Assembly (NCBI RefSeq): GCF_022965805.1
Contig: NC_133106.1
Coordinates: 30,679,913 to 30,743,912 of the forward strand
Reading direction: 5' to 3'
Source of the DNA: Primulina eburnea
Lineage: Eukaryota; Streptophyta; Magnoliopsida; Lamiales; Gesneriaceae
DNA length: 64,000 nt
Position 1 is the stretch's first letter. Every line of letters begins with the position of its first letter. Made by a program: the position numbers and the translations under genes. This document shows, in pieces, positions 34,625 through 46,813 of the stretch. Below the pieces are notes generated by a model. The model was not told where the DNA came from and did not search any database. It saw only the letters and a list, made by a program, of their open reading frames with translations.

Positions 34625-35366
34625 ATGAAAAATAACGAGGAACTTACAAATTACGCATTCGTGTTATGCTATGTTTGTTTGATCACTTCATCAAAATTTC
34701 AGATTTTTAACCATCTAGTCTCAAGGATATATTGTCCAGATTTACAATCTCTTTTCCCACTTTCAACTCATGCTTTCTATGCTTTGGAAGCTCCTCCTGC
34801 TCGAGCACTCAAGGTAATCGATGTTTTTTCTATGGAAGCATGCAATAAAAAGAACTCTCCAACTGGAGAAGAGTTGTTGGCAGTGAATATTGAGAAAAAC
34901 AAGGGGTTGAACAAGATAGCCTAGAAGAAGATCTGGCAGGGCCCCTGCCAAGGGACCAATTAAGAGGAAATTGCAACTGGTTGAGACTGATTCAGATGAG
35001 GATAGAGAGACAGTCCTTGAAGAGATAAGTATCAAGTCAGTGGTCGAGCTTGAAGAAAATATTCTGCACTATGTCGAAACTGAGAGTGCCCCTGATGACT
35101 CTGTCATCATCCAACAACTGGAGATGAATGCTTTAGCCATCTCCCTGAACGTAAAGCTCAGACAGCAGGAATTGCAATTGCTAGAAATCCATGTTGCAGT
35201 CCAGACCGAAGAAGCTATTGAGAAAGCGGTTTCCTACCTACAAGAAGTTATTGGAGACCAGCCGGAGAAGAATCCTGTAAAAGTGTCTCTTGAGACGAAG
35301 ATAAAGTTGTTTTCCAGCAGAAAAATCAAAAGAAGAACGTTGCAAAGTTTTGAACATCAGAATTAA
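34625..35366 (+). pseudogene. broken ORF of unknown function, probably transposon-derived
   Basis: Two open pieces, 34625-34924 (99 codons) and 34923-35366 in another frame, appear to be one former protein split by a one-base shift near 34921. The first ends NIEKNKGLNKIA; the second continues RRRSGRAPAKGPIKRKLQL with an acidic ETDSDEDRE patch and a long acidic helical tail (LEENILHYVE, VAVQTEEAIEKAVSYLQEV). Basic GRAPAKxxxKRK followed by SDSE-type acidic runs occurs in uncharacterised repetitive proteins I recall from Lamiales genomes. No catalytic motif is visible and no function is proposed. Confidence 0.45.
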
Positions 35367-36841
35367 GAGCATTTATAAATTAAGATTTTATTCATTCATT
35401 TGAGGCTTTCGAACAAATTACAATCTCTCCATTTTCTGAAGATTTTTCAGCAAACTTATTATAATTATTCTTCAACCGCTCAGAAGTCCACTCGTTCAAG
35501 TTATTACAGATAATGAAGGATCAAACTGGAGCTACTCGCAACTTCTTAATCTGTTGTTTAATCCTTGCTGAGAGTTGTTTGAATCTAAAGATTCAATTAC
35601 TTAAAGTTGTTGTATTGTTGTTTAAGTGACACTGGATATTTCAATTTAGTTAAATGATAAGATTTAATTTAAGTGGGTTGTACAAACCGTTGTAAACCAA
35701 AGTCTTCTAGCGTATTACTTTCTATGTAGAATAATAAGATACGTAGAAAGATTTAATTTTCGAACTTCTATAAAATATCCAGCTTTGCTTTCGTAACCAC
35801 ACTTATCTTTATCTGGTTTATCTTGTTAAAAGCTTAGTCTCTTGATTATATCATTGTCCAAATTCAGCCCCGAGCGTTCCTCACTTTAAATTATTTTTAA
35901 AGTGATCCAATCACATCTGTCATATCGAGAAATTGAGTTTTACAGTTAATAACGTGTGAGTCCGATTTGATAAGGATATCAAACTTAAATATTTCGAAAA
36001 TAATTATAAGAGTTTATTCATCCCTCTGAATTTTTAAACCGGTCCTAAAAAATCAGAACAATGACTTTTCCTTTTGTTTTGGTATGACATCTATGCTATG
36101 TTTATTTTTCTATCAATAAGTACATAATAAATATCAAAAGAATTTTTAAAAAGCAACAATAAAGGAAATAACGATTTCAACTTTCAATCTAAATATATAA
36201 TTATTTTTATAATTCATATAATATTTAATAAATATCCAGGTGAGAGACACATAATTTTATCCATAAAACTACCAATTTTGTCAAAAGAAACCTTGTTTGT
36301 ATTTTAATTTTAGTTTTTCAAATACAAACCTTGTCCTTTTAGGAGTATTAATCTTAATTTAACCAAAAAGTCGGATAGATTTCTAATTAAAAAATAGAAT
36401 AAATTTCAAATAACATTATTATCAGATAAAATTAAAAATTTATTTTAATTAACATAAAATATGATACAAATATAAAACAGATAGAATTAAATTTAAGATT
36501 TTGATTATATAAAGAACAAAAATTCTTTTGAGATATTTCAATTAATACAACCTTAATTCATTTGACTTTGTTGTAAAAATAAAAATAAAAATCTTTTCGC
36601 AACTTTCAGTTGGAATTTGGAATATCTCAATTTGAATTTGGAATATCCTGTAATGTTGCTTGCAAAATCTGCTTCATTGATTCATTTTACAATAACAGCA
36701 ACCATTGGATCACAGACGAGGTGGGCCGGCGATGTTGAAAGAATTCTTGCCTTTTACTCTACGTATCCTCCATCCATTTTCACCTGAAAACGCAGCGATT
36801 CTTTGATATTTTCAAGATTAGATTAGATTTTTACCCTTTTA
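35367..36841. other. intergenic; possible LTR and leader remnant of a retroelement
   Basis: The piece up to about 36065 ends with AGAGTTTATTCATCCCTCTG and AACCGGTCC. This resembles the junction after the LTR of some plant copia elements (the common TTATTCACCCCCTCT type). No paired LTR is present. The remainder is AT-rich and leads into the PAP gene promoter. Confidence 0.35.
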
Positions 36842-36883
36842 TTGCAGAGATTCGAGACAGTATCTGGTATTTTGATCGAAGTT

Positions 36884-39077
36884 ATGATCCGATGGAAGCT
36901 GATGTTAGTTCTGTCCGTTCTCTATCTTGTTCCACCTTTCTCTTCTTCATCAACCCAACCGTCGATTTCGATCACTCCGAAAGTCATCCCCAAATCAGGC
37001 GACCCGATCACGATTACATGGTCAGGAATTGATTCACCGGTACAGCTCGACTGGGTCGGTATTTATTCGCCGGCGAATTCGTCCAACGATAATTTCATCG
37101 GCTATGTTTTCCTTTCCTCGTCGCCCGGATGGGAATCGGGGTCGGGTTCCATCACGATACCTCTAGTCAACTTGCGATCCGATTACCAGTTTCGGATCTT
37201 CCACTGGGACACGTCCGAAATCAACCCGAAAAAGCACGACCACGACCACAATCCCATACCCAGTACCCGCCACTTGTTGGCCCAGTCGGAGCTGGTTAGT
37301 TTTGAACATGGCCGGGGACCGGAGCAAGTGCATCTGGCGTTGACCGGTCGGGTTGGGGAGATGCGTGTACTCTTCGTGACACATGATGGGAAAGAGAGTT
37401 CCGTGAAATACGGGTTGACCCGGAACAAATTGCTTAAGGTTGCAGCCACCCAGATATCAAGATATGAGAGGGAGGACATGTGTGATGCTCCAGCGAATGA
37501 GAGCATTGGGTGGAGAGATCCTGGGTTTATACACGATGGAGTGATGATTGGCTTGGATGAAGGGAAGAGATACTATTATCAGGTATATTTTAATTTGTCC
37601 TTGTGCTTTTTGGTTAAGATTCTCAGTCTTGCTCACAATTGCTTATTTAAATGATATTTACTGGTGTTTAGCCGTTTAAGTTATTTGTGACGATTTTGAA
37701 CTTGTAATCAAGTGGTAGCTATATCATTTTTCCGTTTAATTTGAACAAATTATAGAACATATACTATTTATTTTTCCTTTCAAAGCAAGAATCTAATTTC
37801 GTTTCTGTAAATCACCATGAAAGGTTGGTAGTGATTCTGGGGGTTGGAGCGCAACTCACAGCTTCGTGTCACAAACTGGGGACTCGAGTCAAACGATAGC
37901 TTTCTTATTTGGAGACATGGGGACTGCAACACCGTACTCAACTTTTGTGCGTATCCAAGAAGAAAGCGTGGCCACTATTAATTGGATAAGCCGTGATATC
38001 GAAGCTATTGGTGACAAACCAGCCTTGATCTCACATATTGGAGATATCAGTTATGCCAGAGGATATTCTTGGTTGTGGGACAACTTTTTTAACCAGATAG
38101 AACCAGTTGCATCCAAGGTTCCTTACCATGTTTGCATCGGCAATCACGAATACGATTGGCCTTCACAGCCTTGGAAACCTGATTGGTCTTATGCAGTTTA
38201 TGGGACAGATGGGGGTGGAGAGTGTGGGGTGCCATATAGTCTTAGGTTCCACATGCCTGGGAATTCCTCCGAGCCTACGGGAACTAGAGCCCCTGCTACA
38301 AGAAATCTTTACTACTCTTTCGATATGGGAGTCGTCCATTTTGTTTACTTTTCTACAGAGACTGATTTCCTTCCTGGTAGCAAGCAATATGATTTTCTGA
38401 AAAACGACTTGGAGTTGGTAGATAGAAAAAAGACCCCTTTTGTTGTCGTTCAAGGACACCGGCCAATGTACACAACAAGCTACGAATCAAGAGATACCCC
38501 TTTGAGGGAGCGATTGCTCGATCACCTAGAACCACTTCTTGTCAAGAACAAGGTGACACTTGCATTATGGGGACATGTACATAGATATGAACGTTTTTGT
38601 CCTCTGAATAACTTCACTTGCGGAAGTTTGGGCAAGAACGAGGAAGAGTGGAAGGCTTTCCCTGTGCATTTGGTGATCGGGATGGCTGGACAGGATTGGC
38701 AACCAATCTGGCAACCAAGGCCAACCCACCTCACTGATCCCATCTTCCCACAACCCGTGCGGTCCTTGTATCGTGGAGGTGAATTTGGGTACATCAGACT
38801 TGTTGCCAATATGAAGAAACTCACGCTATCTTACGTGGGAAACCATGATGGGGAAGTGCATGACACAGTCGAGATCATGGCCTCTGGCCAAGTCTTTAAT
38901 GGTTTTGTGAATGCTGATGCTGTTGCATCGAGGGGCGGGTTGCAATCAACATTTTCACTGTATGTTAAAATTGGCAGTCTACTTGTTCTTGGAGCTTTCA
39001 TTGGGTATGTCTTAGGATTCGTGTCACGCTTCAGAAAGAATGATACATGGACTCCAGTAAAGAACGAAGAGACGTAA
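36884..39077 (+). CDS. purple acid phosphatase, PAP2/PAP9 type with C-terminal membrane anchor, 2 exons, 650 aa
   Basis: Exons are 36884-37582 and 37824-39077 (699+1254 nt, in phase). The first in-frame ATG gives [18 protein letters not shown], a hydrophobic signal-like start. An N-terminal beta domain is followed by the metallophosphatase domain with all five metal-ligand motifs: GDMG (263-266), GDISY (306-310), GNHE (339-342), VQGH (H445) and GHVH (H484, H486). The binuclear centre therefore looks intact. A hydrophobic helix near the C-terminus ([19 protein letters not shown]) followed by a short polar tail is the feature of the plant PAP2/PAP9 group, where Arabidopsis PAP2 is reported on the outer membranes of plastids and mitochondria. 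Length is near the 656 aa I recall for that protein. It is convergent with the NAC gene. Confidence 0.95.
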
Positions 39078-39783
39078 AATATTGAGGATTTGCTGTTTGT
39101 AGCGGGATGTAAGTTGGTCTTCGAGGTGTCTGCGCTGTATCATTCAAATTTCATACTGCTCTCTGCCTAGATGCAGAGTTGTGTATGGTGCTGTATAGTC
39201 TATGCCTCCCTTCTCAACCTGAGGTACTTGTAAATAACACGAATAAACTGCATTTGATACGACGGGGTTGTTCATCATCGATGTGCTGTTTCAATAGACT
39301 CGTGCAATTTCTGGCACGTTTTTAGCAAGATAACATTTGAGGCTGGTGCAAATAAATATGTGCCCAAACGTTCTTGGCAAAGGCCCGTGTTTGAATCTTG
39401 AATGTATTGATTGGTATCTCCTCTGTTTCGATTCTAGTTATTTACCCTGTTAATTCTTCTCTCTGATTTCTTTTTCTTTTCCCTTTCTTGAGTAGGGTGA
39501 TTTAAGGTCTCTTATGAAGAAAAATGATAATGATGATCAAGAAAGTGATTTCAGTTCCATACGGTAATGTTTTTAAGAAATTATTTTATCGAATTTTAAT
39601 TCCATTTCTTCTTGGTGAGAATAAAATAAACGATTATACAACCTTTTTGATTGTGACTTTCGGGCAATGAGAAATGCGACACATAAATTTTATTTGGAAT
39701 AAATTAAAAAAGAATCTATATCACAGCATGCTTAACTTAAAATGTAGTTCAAAAGAAAAAAAGAAAGAAAAGACCACACTGAA
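39078..39783. other. 3' intergenic between convergent PAP and NAC genes
   Basis: Holds the PAP 3' UTR and presumably the NAC 3' UTR. No ORF or repeat of note. Confidence 0.5.
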
Positions 39784-40866
39784 CTAATATTCAAAATCAT
39801 CATCCTCCTCCTCCTCTGGATCCTTCTCAACCCTTGTCTTGTGACGAACTTTGCAAATTACCAAATTTTCCATCTGAAGAAAAAGAAAAAAAGAAAGAAG
39901 GGAAGTCACCAAATAGTGGGTAAGCCCAAGACCCTGAGGTAATTTAATTTTTTTTATTAACTGCACATTAGAATCGTGGATGCTCAACTAGTCAACTGCA
40001 AATGCTCAAAACTCGATTTTCCGAAGACTATTCATACAAGTACTTACTTCTTTGTTGGAAGTTAAAATCACAGCAGGGTTGCATCGATACTCAACCATCT
40101 TCCAGTAGGCTATTTGATCTCCATCAATGGGATCCTTTCCATTGGAGAACAAGAACTTGTTCTTGAATCCAATGACTTCAGTCTCTCTACAAATGGGGAT
40201 GTTCTCTTTGGAAATTATCCAATATCCACTTGGTGTTGCTCTTGCCGAAGTACCTCCCTCTATGCTTTGTGTGAAAAAGTGCCCTTCTTTCTCTCTTGCA
40301 TACTTCAGTTGATCTGCAAAGTAAATGGAGGTAAATTCATCAACGAAAATGTCCAAAAAAAATTGTATAATAGTTATATAGTTATTTACGACCCAAGACG
40401 CACTAGCTTTAGGTCGCACGGCGAGACTCAAGCCTTATCGAAATAAGACAAACATGTTTTTTTAATAATGTGCATGTCAAAATTTGAGATACCATAACTA
40501 CGATTTTCAAAAAACGGCAAACATTCAATCATATAATTGATATCATACTCAAAATCAAATATTCAATTTTCATAAGTATGTAAATATTAAGAGAGGGGTT
40601 ATCGATATTCCAAAAAATAAGCAAAACAAAGCACCAAACAAATAAAGCTAACAGTGAAAACCAAACACAAGATTTAAATAAACACAAGCAAACTCACCGA
40701 ATGGAAGTTGCCATGGATCATATTTGTAGACATCAAGACTAATAATTAGATACGTATGCAAAGGTTCACCCTTAAACTTGGGAATCAAATAGTAATCGTA
40801 TAACTCAAACTCCGTCGGATGAAATCGAAACCCCAAAGGCAAATCCAGCTCTTGAGTCTCCCCCAT
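39784..40866 (-). CDS. short divergent NAC-domain protein, 3 exons, 174 aa
   Basis: Exons, 5' to 3': 40698-40866, 40048-40313, 39784-39873 (525 nt, phases continuous). NAC subdomains A to E can all be recognised: LPLGFRFHPTEFEL (A), DVYKYDPWQLPF (B), ATPSGYWIISKENIPI (C), VIGFKNKFLFSNGK with YWKMVEYR (D), and ENLVICKVRHKT (E). Subdomain C lacks the usual YWKATG sequence. Only about 16 residues follow, ending in the acidic EKDPEEEEDDDFEY, so the normal long activation region of NAC transcription factors is missing. It may bind DNA or pair with other NAC proteins without activating; that is inference. It could also be a decaying tandem-family member, but no stop or frameshift is present. Confidence 0.85.
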
Positions 40867-41404
40867 GGCTGATTTTGTTTTTTGTTTTTTTTTTGTTTTT
40901 TTTGGGTTATATTTAGCATATTTATAGGAAATTTGTTTGAGTTATAATAGAACTAGAACTATCCAACGTATTCGGAGTCCTTTCGTTTTGTGTTGGAGAT
41001 TTGATTGGCTTATAGAGGGCAGTACTTGTTATTATGAAAGGAAAATGAGATAAATATTAATGAATGCAAATCAAATAACGCATGATTCTGTAAATTGCAC
41101 CTACCTCTTTCCTTATTCCCAAGGATTCGCTTTTATTGATTGATGATTATTACTAAATTATCAAGATAGTAAAATCAAATTATATATTTATCTTGATAAT
41201 AATAATAATTTGTGTAACTTTGATAGTATCAAAGTACAGCACGTGACATGTGAAATATATAATTTTATTTAAATATCTGAAAGTATTGTGATTTGATTCT
41301 AATAGACTTCTTATATGTATATAATCTTTCAAAGTTGAAGAAATACAACAAATAATCAAATGAAGTAAATCATCTAACATTAAATATATATTTTGAGTAG
41401 ATCT

Positions 41405-41542
41405 CTTGTGAGACGGGTTAATTCTACTCATATTCATAATAAAAAATAATACCCTTTACATAAAAAGTAATACTTTTTCATGAATGACCCAAATAAGAGA
41501 TTTGTCTCACAAAATATGACCCGTGAGACCGTCTCACACAAG
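41405..41542 (-). repeat. GAGACGGTCTC-ended element, copy 4 (partial left end)
   Basis: Begins CTTGTGAGACGGGTTAATTC, having lost the outer part of the left repeat by an internal deletion, and ends CGTGAGACCGTCTCACACAA. Orientation is the same as copy 3. Confidence 0.78.
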
Positions 41543-42323
41543 TTTTTGTCATATATTTTACCTTCCATCGGATTTGTGATATTATCACCGGCCAATAATC
41601 TTTCTTTTTTTTTTTTCTTCAAAAAATTGTTTTTTTTCTTGCTTCACCCAAAACATCGAGGAAATTAAATATTATACAAATAAACTTTTGTTCTATTATC
41701 TAAAAAATATAAACGAGTTGGTTTTTCTTTATCAGCTTTCATAAGTAAAAAAGTGTGAAATATCTATTTTGATAATCTGCATGTATCGAACTAGTTCTTA
41801 AGACCCATGTTTATTTGGGTAAATTTAATTTTTGTTGTCGTTGGAAGATTCAAATTGACATATTTTTCATGAAAATGCTGGCAATATTGCAATCCGGTTT
41901 CAAAAGTTCTCATTATCCGGTTTTCAATCTCACGAGTTTTCGAAACAAATTCAAGCTCATGATTTCTCGTACGAATTGTCTTTACGAAGATGGCTTCAGA
42001 AATTTTGGACATCGTAGATTAGAGGAACGTCCGATGAAAGGTACTCTGTTTGAGGAAAAGAAGATATTATTTTCCACTTTCGAAAGTGACAGTATCGATT
42101 CTTCGAACCACTTGCATTGATTATTTTTTTTAAAAAAATTTCATAATCATTTGATTGATTTTTGTAATTGAATTCGATTTCTGCCAAATCCCCCGCTGTT
42201 CTTGGACTGATTGGTGGCTGCAAAGTCACAGAAAAATGAGATATATATGAAGATCATAATTCAAAGATATAGATTCTTGAATTGCCATTCATTTGTTGTC
42301 ATACCTTCTGCCTAAAAAAATAT

Positions 42324-42490
42324 GATTTAAATCTTCTGCTGTATTAAAAATACAGTACTTGAAATTGTGTCTTTTTTACACGAGATGATCTCGTGGACAT
42401 CACACCATATGATATAAATTTAAAAAATTGTATCGTGTAAAAAATTACACAACACTTGATGCTGTATTTTCAACGCAGAGGATCTAAATC
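42324..42490. mobile_element. 167-bp MITE with long imperfect terminal inverted repeats
   Basis: The left end GATTTAAATCTTCTGC...AAAATACAG...TTTTTTACACGA and the inverted right end GATTTAGATCCTCTGC...AAAATACAG...TTTTTTACACGA match over roughly 60 bp. No coding sequence. The target duplication is not clear, so the superfamily is open. Confidence 0.7.
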
Positions 42491-43098
42491 CAAAGAAAAT
42501 ATGTATTATCAGAATTGACTTGACATGAAAGTAAGTCCCGCAAGTTTACCTATTTGAGGAGCGACGAGAGTTAAGTTCCGAATCAAAGTGCATAATGTTG
42601 TTTATATTCGATCCATCGAATATGTCAAGAATCGAAATTTTACTTACCTTGAATGTTTAGTGTAGATGATTCGGAGATGATTCAGACAAGGAGAAAATAG
42701 GATCTTTAGAAATTTTGCTCAAAATCCCAGCCCCTCAAGAACCCTAATAGCCGCCCCCTTTCTCCTATATTTTTCTGAAATTTTACGCTATCTGTCGGGT
42801 TGGGGAAAGGTTTAATCCTTTATTAATCGGATTTTAAAAATGATGTTTAAAAAGTGCTAATTCACCAATAAAAGTGTTAGAAAAAATTTCTCATTATAAA
42901 CATATATTATTACCTTTCACATGTTTACTTATTTTTATTATTAGGTAAAATATGTGGTAATTTCACATTTAGTCTATTAATTCATAAATAATACTAATTA
43001 ATCACATAACTTTGTGCTTTTGACTTACTTCTCCGTATTCTCAAATATTTGAGTTAATTTTTTTTAAAAAAACAAACTATTAAATTTACTTAATATGA

Positions 43099-43103
<5 letters not shown>

Positions 43104-43142
<39 letters not shown>
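43104..43142. repeat. TA dinucleotide microsatellite
   Basis: About 19 uninterrupted TA units. It lies 160 bp before the large gypsy element. Confidence 0.9.
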
Positions 43143-43146
<4 letters not shown>

Positions 43147-43298
43147 GAAAGATTTAAAGTACATGAGTCATTGAATAAAGAATCATTCAAATAATTCTAA
43201 ATTTAATATTGAAAAATCAAAAAACAGAAAAAATTAAAATAATCATTATTATTTTTAAACTAAATAAAACGAATTGAATTGAAAATAAAATTATATTT

Positions 43299-45389
43299 TG
43301 TGGGACTCTTAGCTCCTAACCGTTATTATAATGCAATCTGATTAAGATTAATTAATCACAGCGGAAAACGAGTTTAAAAATTTCTTTACGATGAGCCCAA
43401 AATATCTCTTCTATAATTTAAATACTAAAAATAGTATTTAATATTACGTCATAAACACGCCCACACATAATCAAAACCAATCATATACACACAACCCATA
43501 TCCTCGGTACATGCCCCGGTATATAAATACATATACATATACTGGGAACAAGACATAAACATAAAACCTCAGCTCAAGCTGTGGCTCCCTCCAGAAGTAC
43601 CCTCTCCGGTCTCCTGATATCCTGGCGTACCTGCCATTGTCCACACACAAAGACAACAACAGTCCCCTCTTGGGGGTGAGCAAAGCTCCGTATGGAACAA
43701 CCAATCATATATACCACAGATATCTAAACAATGATATATGGTATGCAATGCATGTATGTCGTGGAGGTATCAGGTCAAATGCCCATCCACTGAGCACATG
43801 TCAGAATCAAGTGAATCGCTATCAAATCAATGCTCGAGCTGGCACACCGGCCTCAATAAGGGATACTCGTATGATAGCGTCGACAAAGCGCCATCAAATC
43901 CCAAATCTCATATCCAATCATCGGGGCCACAAATGTCTATACTTTACGGGTCATATAATACCAGCATAGCAATTGTGTTCACAAACCCCAGAATCCAATC
44001 AAATCATATCAGGGTATCCAAGGATCATAGCTCAACGTGCATGTCATGTATCGATGTATGCATCAAACGATGTGTGTGAACAAAACATTTATTTTATACA
44101 TCGAAATTTCAATCTCAATGTCATGTATGCCACATCAATCAACAAATAAGGCATATAGACACATATTCTCAATACAATCAATCCGACATATATCATAAAT
44201 ACAAATACATGTCGTATGTTATCGGATCGCAACATACCTCAATTCTTCGTTCCAGTCGATGTAGCTTGAAGATATCAGTATAATACTTTATCTACATCAA
44301 TAACATACTCATTCCAATCAATAGCATACTCCAAAATCATTAATATGAGTTTCAAATATCATTTGAAACTTCAAAAATTCATAACAAATCAAAATCATAT
44401 CATAATTCAATTCCGACTTCAAAACTTAGTTTCTTGTCAGTTATTCTATCGCATATATAACCGACACATAATTCTTCAATCTCAATCCAACAATTAAAAT
44501 TTCATAATTATAATAAATTAGGAATAATTCGATATTTGAAACTTCAAAAATTCATATCAAAACACAATCATATCATAATTCAATTCCGACTTCAAAACTT
44601 AGTTTCTTGTCAGTTATTCTACCGCATATATAACCAGCACATAATTCTTCAATCTCAATCCAACAATTAAAATTCCATAATTATAATAAATTAGGAATAA
44701 TTCAAAATAACATCACTATAATCATCTCTTCTTCGTTAAAATCATACATTATTCAACAATCTTCAATTCCAGTATGATTTAACAATTTATCGGATTTATT
44801 CCAAAAATCGACGAATTTCAAATATCACAAAAAATATAAAATTTATACCTCAAATCGAAGACCTCGTGTCAACGATCCCATATCTAAAGTCAGTTTGTCG
44901 ATTGGATAAACCGATAAGTCGCGCGATAAAAAAAAAAAAATCAAAAACCTTATATCATTTCTCTCTCTCCTCGGTTAAAAACATTCGAATGAATTCTTGA
45001 TTCATTCGATCATGTTTATCTTTTTTTTTAATTAAATTTTTTAATATTATATTATATTATTATATTATTATATTATATTAATATAATATAATATAATATA
45101 TATTATTTAATATTTTAACTTCGGTATATCTCTTCAGACCAGTCAAACGATCAAATTTTCCAAAACTCAAAACATGAAACTTCTATATCTTTGAGTTTTC
45201 TACGTCATATCCAAATCTCAAATCATTTGGGCTTCATATGAAAAAGATATGTCACTATTTACCATTTTGCCCTTAAAATTAATTTATTATTTTTCAACTT
45301 ATCTACGAAAATGCCATCAAAATAAATTGAATATTTTCAACTTATTTACCAAAATGCCATCAAAGCTATTTTAGTCTCGGGGTCTCACA
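43299..45389 (-). repeat. 3' LTR of the 8-kb gypsy element (2091 bp)
   Basis: Plus-strand ends are TGTGGGACTC and GGTCTCACA. It aligns with the LTR at 49525-51433 throughout, with scattered substitutions. The 182-bp greater length is almost wholly a tandem duplication at 44361-44706. Confidence 0.93.
44361..44706. repeat. 173-bp tandem duplication inside the 3' LTR
   Basis: ATTTGAAACTTCAAAAATTC through TTAGGAATAATTC occurs twice in a row (units start at 44361 and 44534). The partner LTR has a single unit (from about 50586), so the duplication arose in this LTR after insertion or was absent from the template. Confidence 0.88.
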
Positions 45390-45401
45390 TTTCTCCCCCT
45401 C
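45390..45401 (-). other. polypurine tract of the 8-kb gypsy element
   Basis: The minus strand reads GAGGGGGAGAAA directly before the 3' LTR start (TGTGAGACC). Confidence 0.78.
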
Positions 45402-45468
45402 TTAAAAGATTTCGTCCTCGAAATCTCAAACATCTCTATAAACATAACATTGGCAAACATATAATATG

Positions 45469-46702
45469 TCACCAGTTATAGTACATATCAAAACTAAAAT
45501 CAGTAAAAGGATCAGAATACATCGAATACAATGGAACTGATGGACTAGCATCAAATAAATGCGGATACGAATCTCGCATTTTTCTTTCCAACTCCCACGT
45601 CGATTCTTCAACACCATGTCGTGTCCATTGCACTCGAACTAGAGGAATCGATTTGTTTCTTAATATCTTTTCCTTTCGATCCATAATGCGAACAGGTTGT
45701 TCAACATAGGAAAGAGAAGGATCCAATTCAACCTCATCAGGTGCAAGCACATGTGATGGATTTGGTTCATATTTCCTCAGCATGGAAACATGAAACATAT
45801 CGTGAATAGCGGATAGAGCTGGTGGCACTGCCAATCGATACGCAAGATCACCAACTCGATCGAGAATCTCGTATGGACCAACATAACGAGGAGATAATTT
45901 TTCTCGCATGCCAAATCGAACAGTGCCTCTAAAGGGAGATATTTTCAAGAACACTCTGTCACCTTTCTGGAATTCCAAGGGTCGTCTTCGTTTGTTTGCA
46001 TAATAACGGTGATCTACATCGTCTCCCATATAGAGCTTCAAACGGTGCCATACCGATACTCGTCTGAAAGTTATTATTATAAGAAAATTCAACCAATGGT
46101 AATGCATCTTGCCATCCCATCCTGAAATCCATCACAATCGCATGCAACATATCCTCTAAAGTCTGATTCGTACGCTCAGTTTGGCCATCAGTTTGAAGGT
46201 TATAAGCAGTACTCATAGCCAAACGCGTACCCATCGCTTCTTAAAAGCTACCCCAGAATTTAGAAGCAACCCTAGAATCACGATCAGATACAATCGAGAC
46301 TGGCACACCATGCAGTCTCACAACATTCTCAATGTATAAACGGGTCATTCTCTTATAAGGATAAGTCCGTTTACGGAATAAAATGCGCAGATTCGAAAGC
46401 CGATCAATAATAACCCAAATAGCATCACAGCCCTTGGGGGAACGAGGTAAATGAGTCACAAAATCCATAGAAATATGTTCCCAATTCCTTTTCGGGATTT
46501 CGAGACTATGGAGTAATCCTCCCGGTTTCATTCTCTCGGCTTTCACTTGCTGGCAGACAAGACATTTCCAAATAAACTCAGCAATGTCCTTCTTCATACG
46601 TTTCCACCAGAATTGAGGTCTCAATGTCAAATACATCTTTCGACCTCCAGGGTGAATAATGTATTTGCTACAATGTGCTTCTCGAAGAAGGGCAGATTTC
46701 AA
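45469..46702 (-). pseudogene. gypsy integrase, in three broken pieces
   Basis: Piece 46241-46702 has the zinc region ([16 protein letters not shown]) and core start ([26 protein letters not shown]). A TAA at 46241 interrupts it. Piece 45959-46234 carries YNLQTDGQTERTNQTLEDML and FEALYGRRCRSP. A frame change with loss of roughly 40 residues then joins YANKRRRPLEFQKGDRVFLK (45469-46107). The C-terminus VQWTRHGVEESTWELERKMR is the chromodomain-like segment of Tekay-type chromoviruses. Confidence 0.87.
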
Positions 46703-46813
46703 ATCAGAATCATCAGGAACTACCAGCCGTCCATTAAGTCGTAAAGAACCATCAGAAGAAATCTGAAATCCCGACTGATGTCCTGCAGATACAAGTTCTT
46801 TCGACTTTTGGAT

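Larger units (their letters stand above)
40867..43298. other. intergenic with two MITE-like repeats
   Basis: Upstream side of the NAC gene, a GAGACGGTCTC element (41405-41542), an inverted-repeat element (42324-42490) and a TA microsatellite at about 43104-43142. A 101-codon ORF at 41815-42120 shows no recognisable domain and is not called. Confidence 0.5.

Noticed and set aside
41815..42120. 101-codon ORF between the NAC gene and the gypsy element
   Set aside because: No domain, no splice or codon evidence, and surrounded by repeats.
43637..44079. 110-113 codon ORFs in the LTR, repeated at 49895-50304
   Set aside because: They occur in both LTR copies, overlap in different frames and contain no motif.
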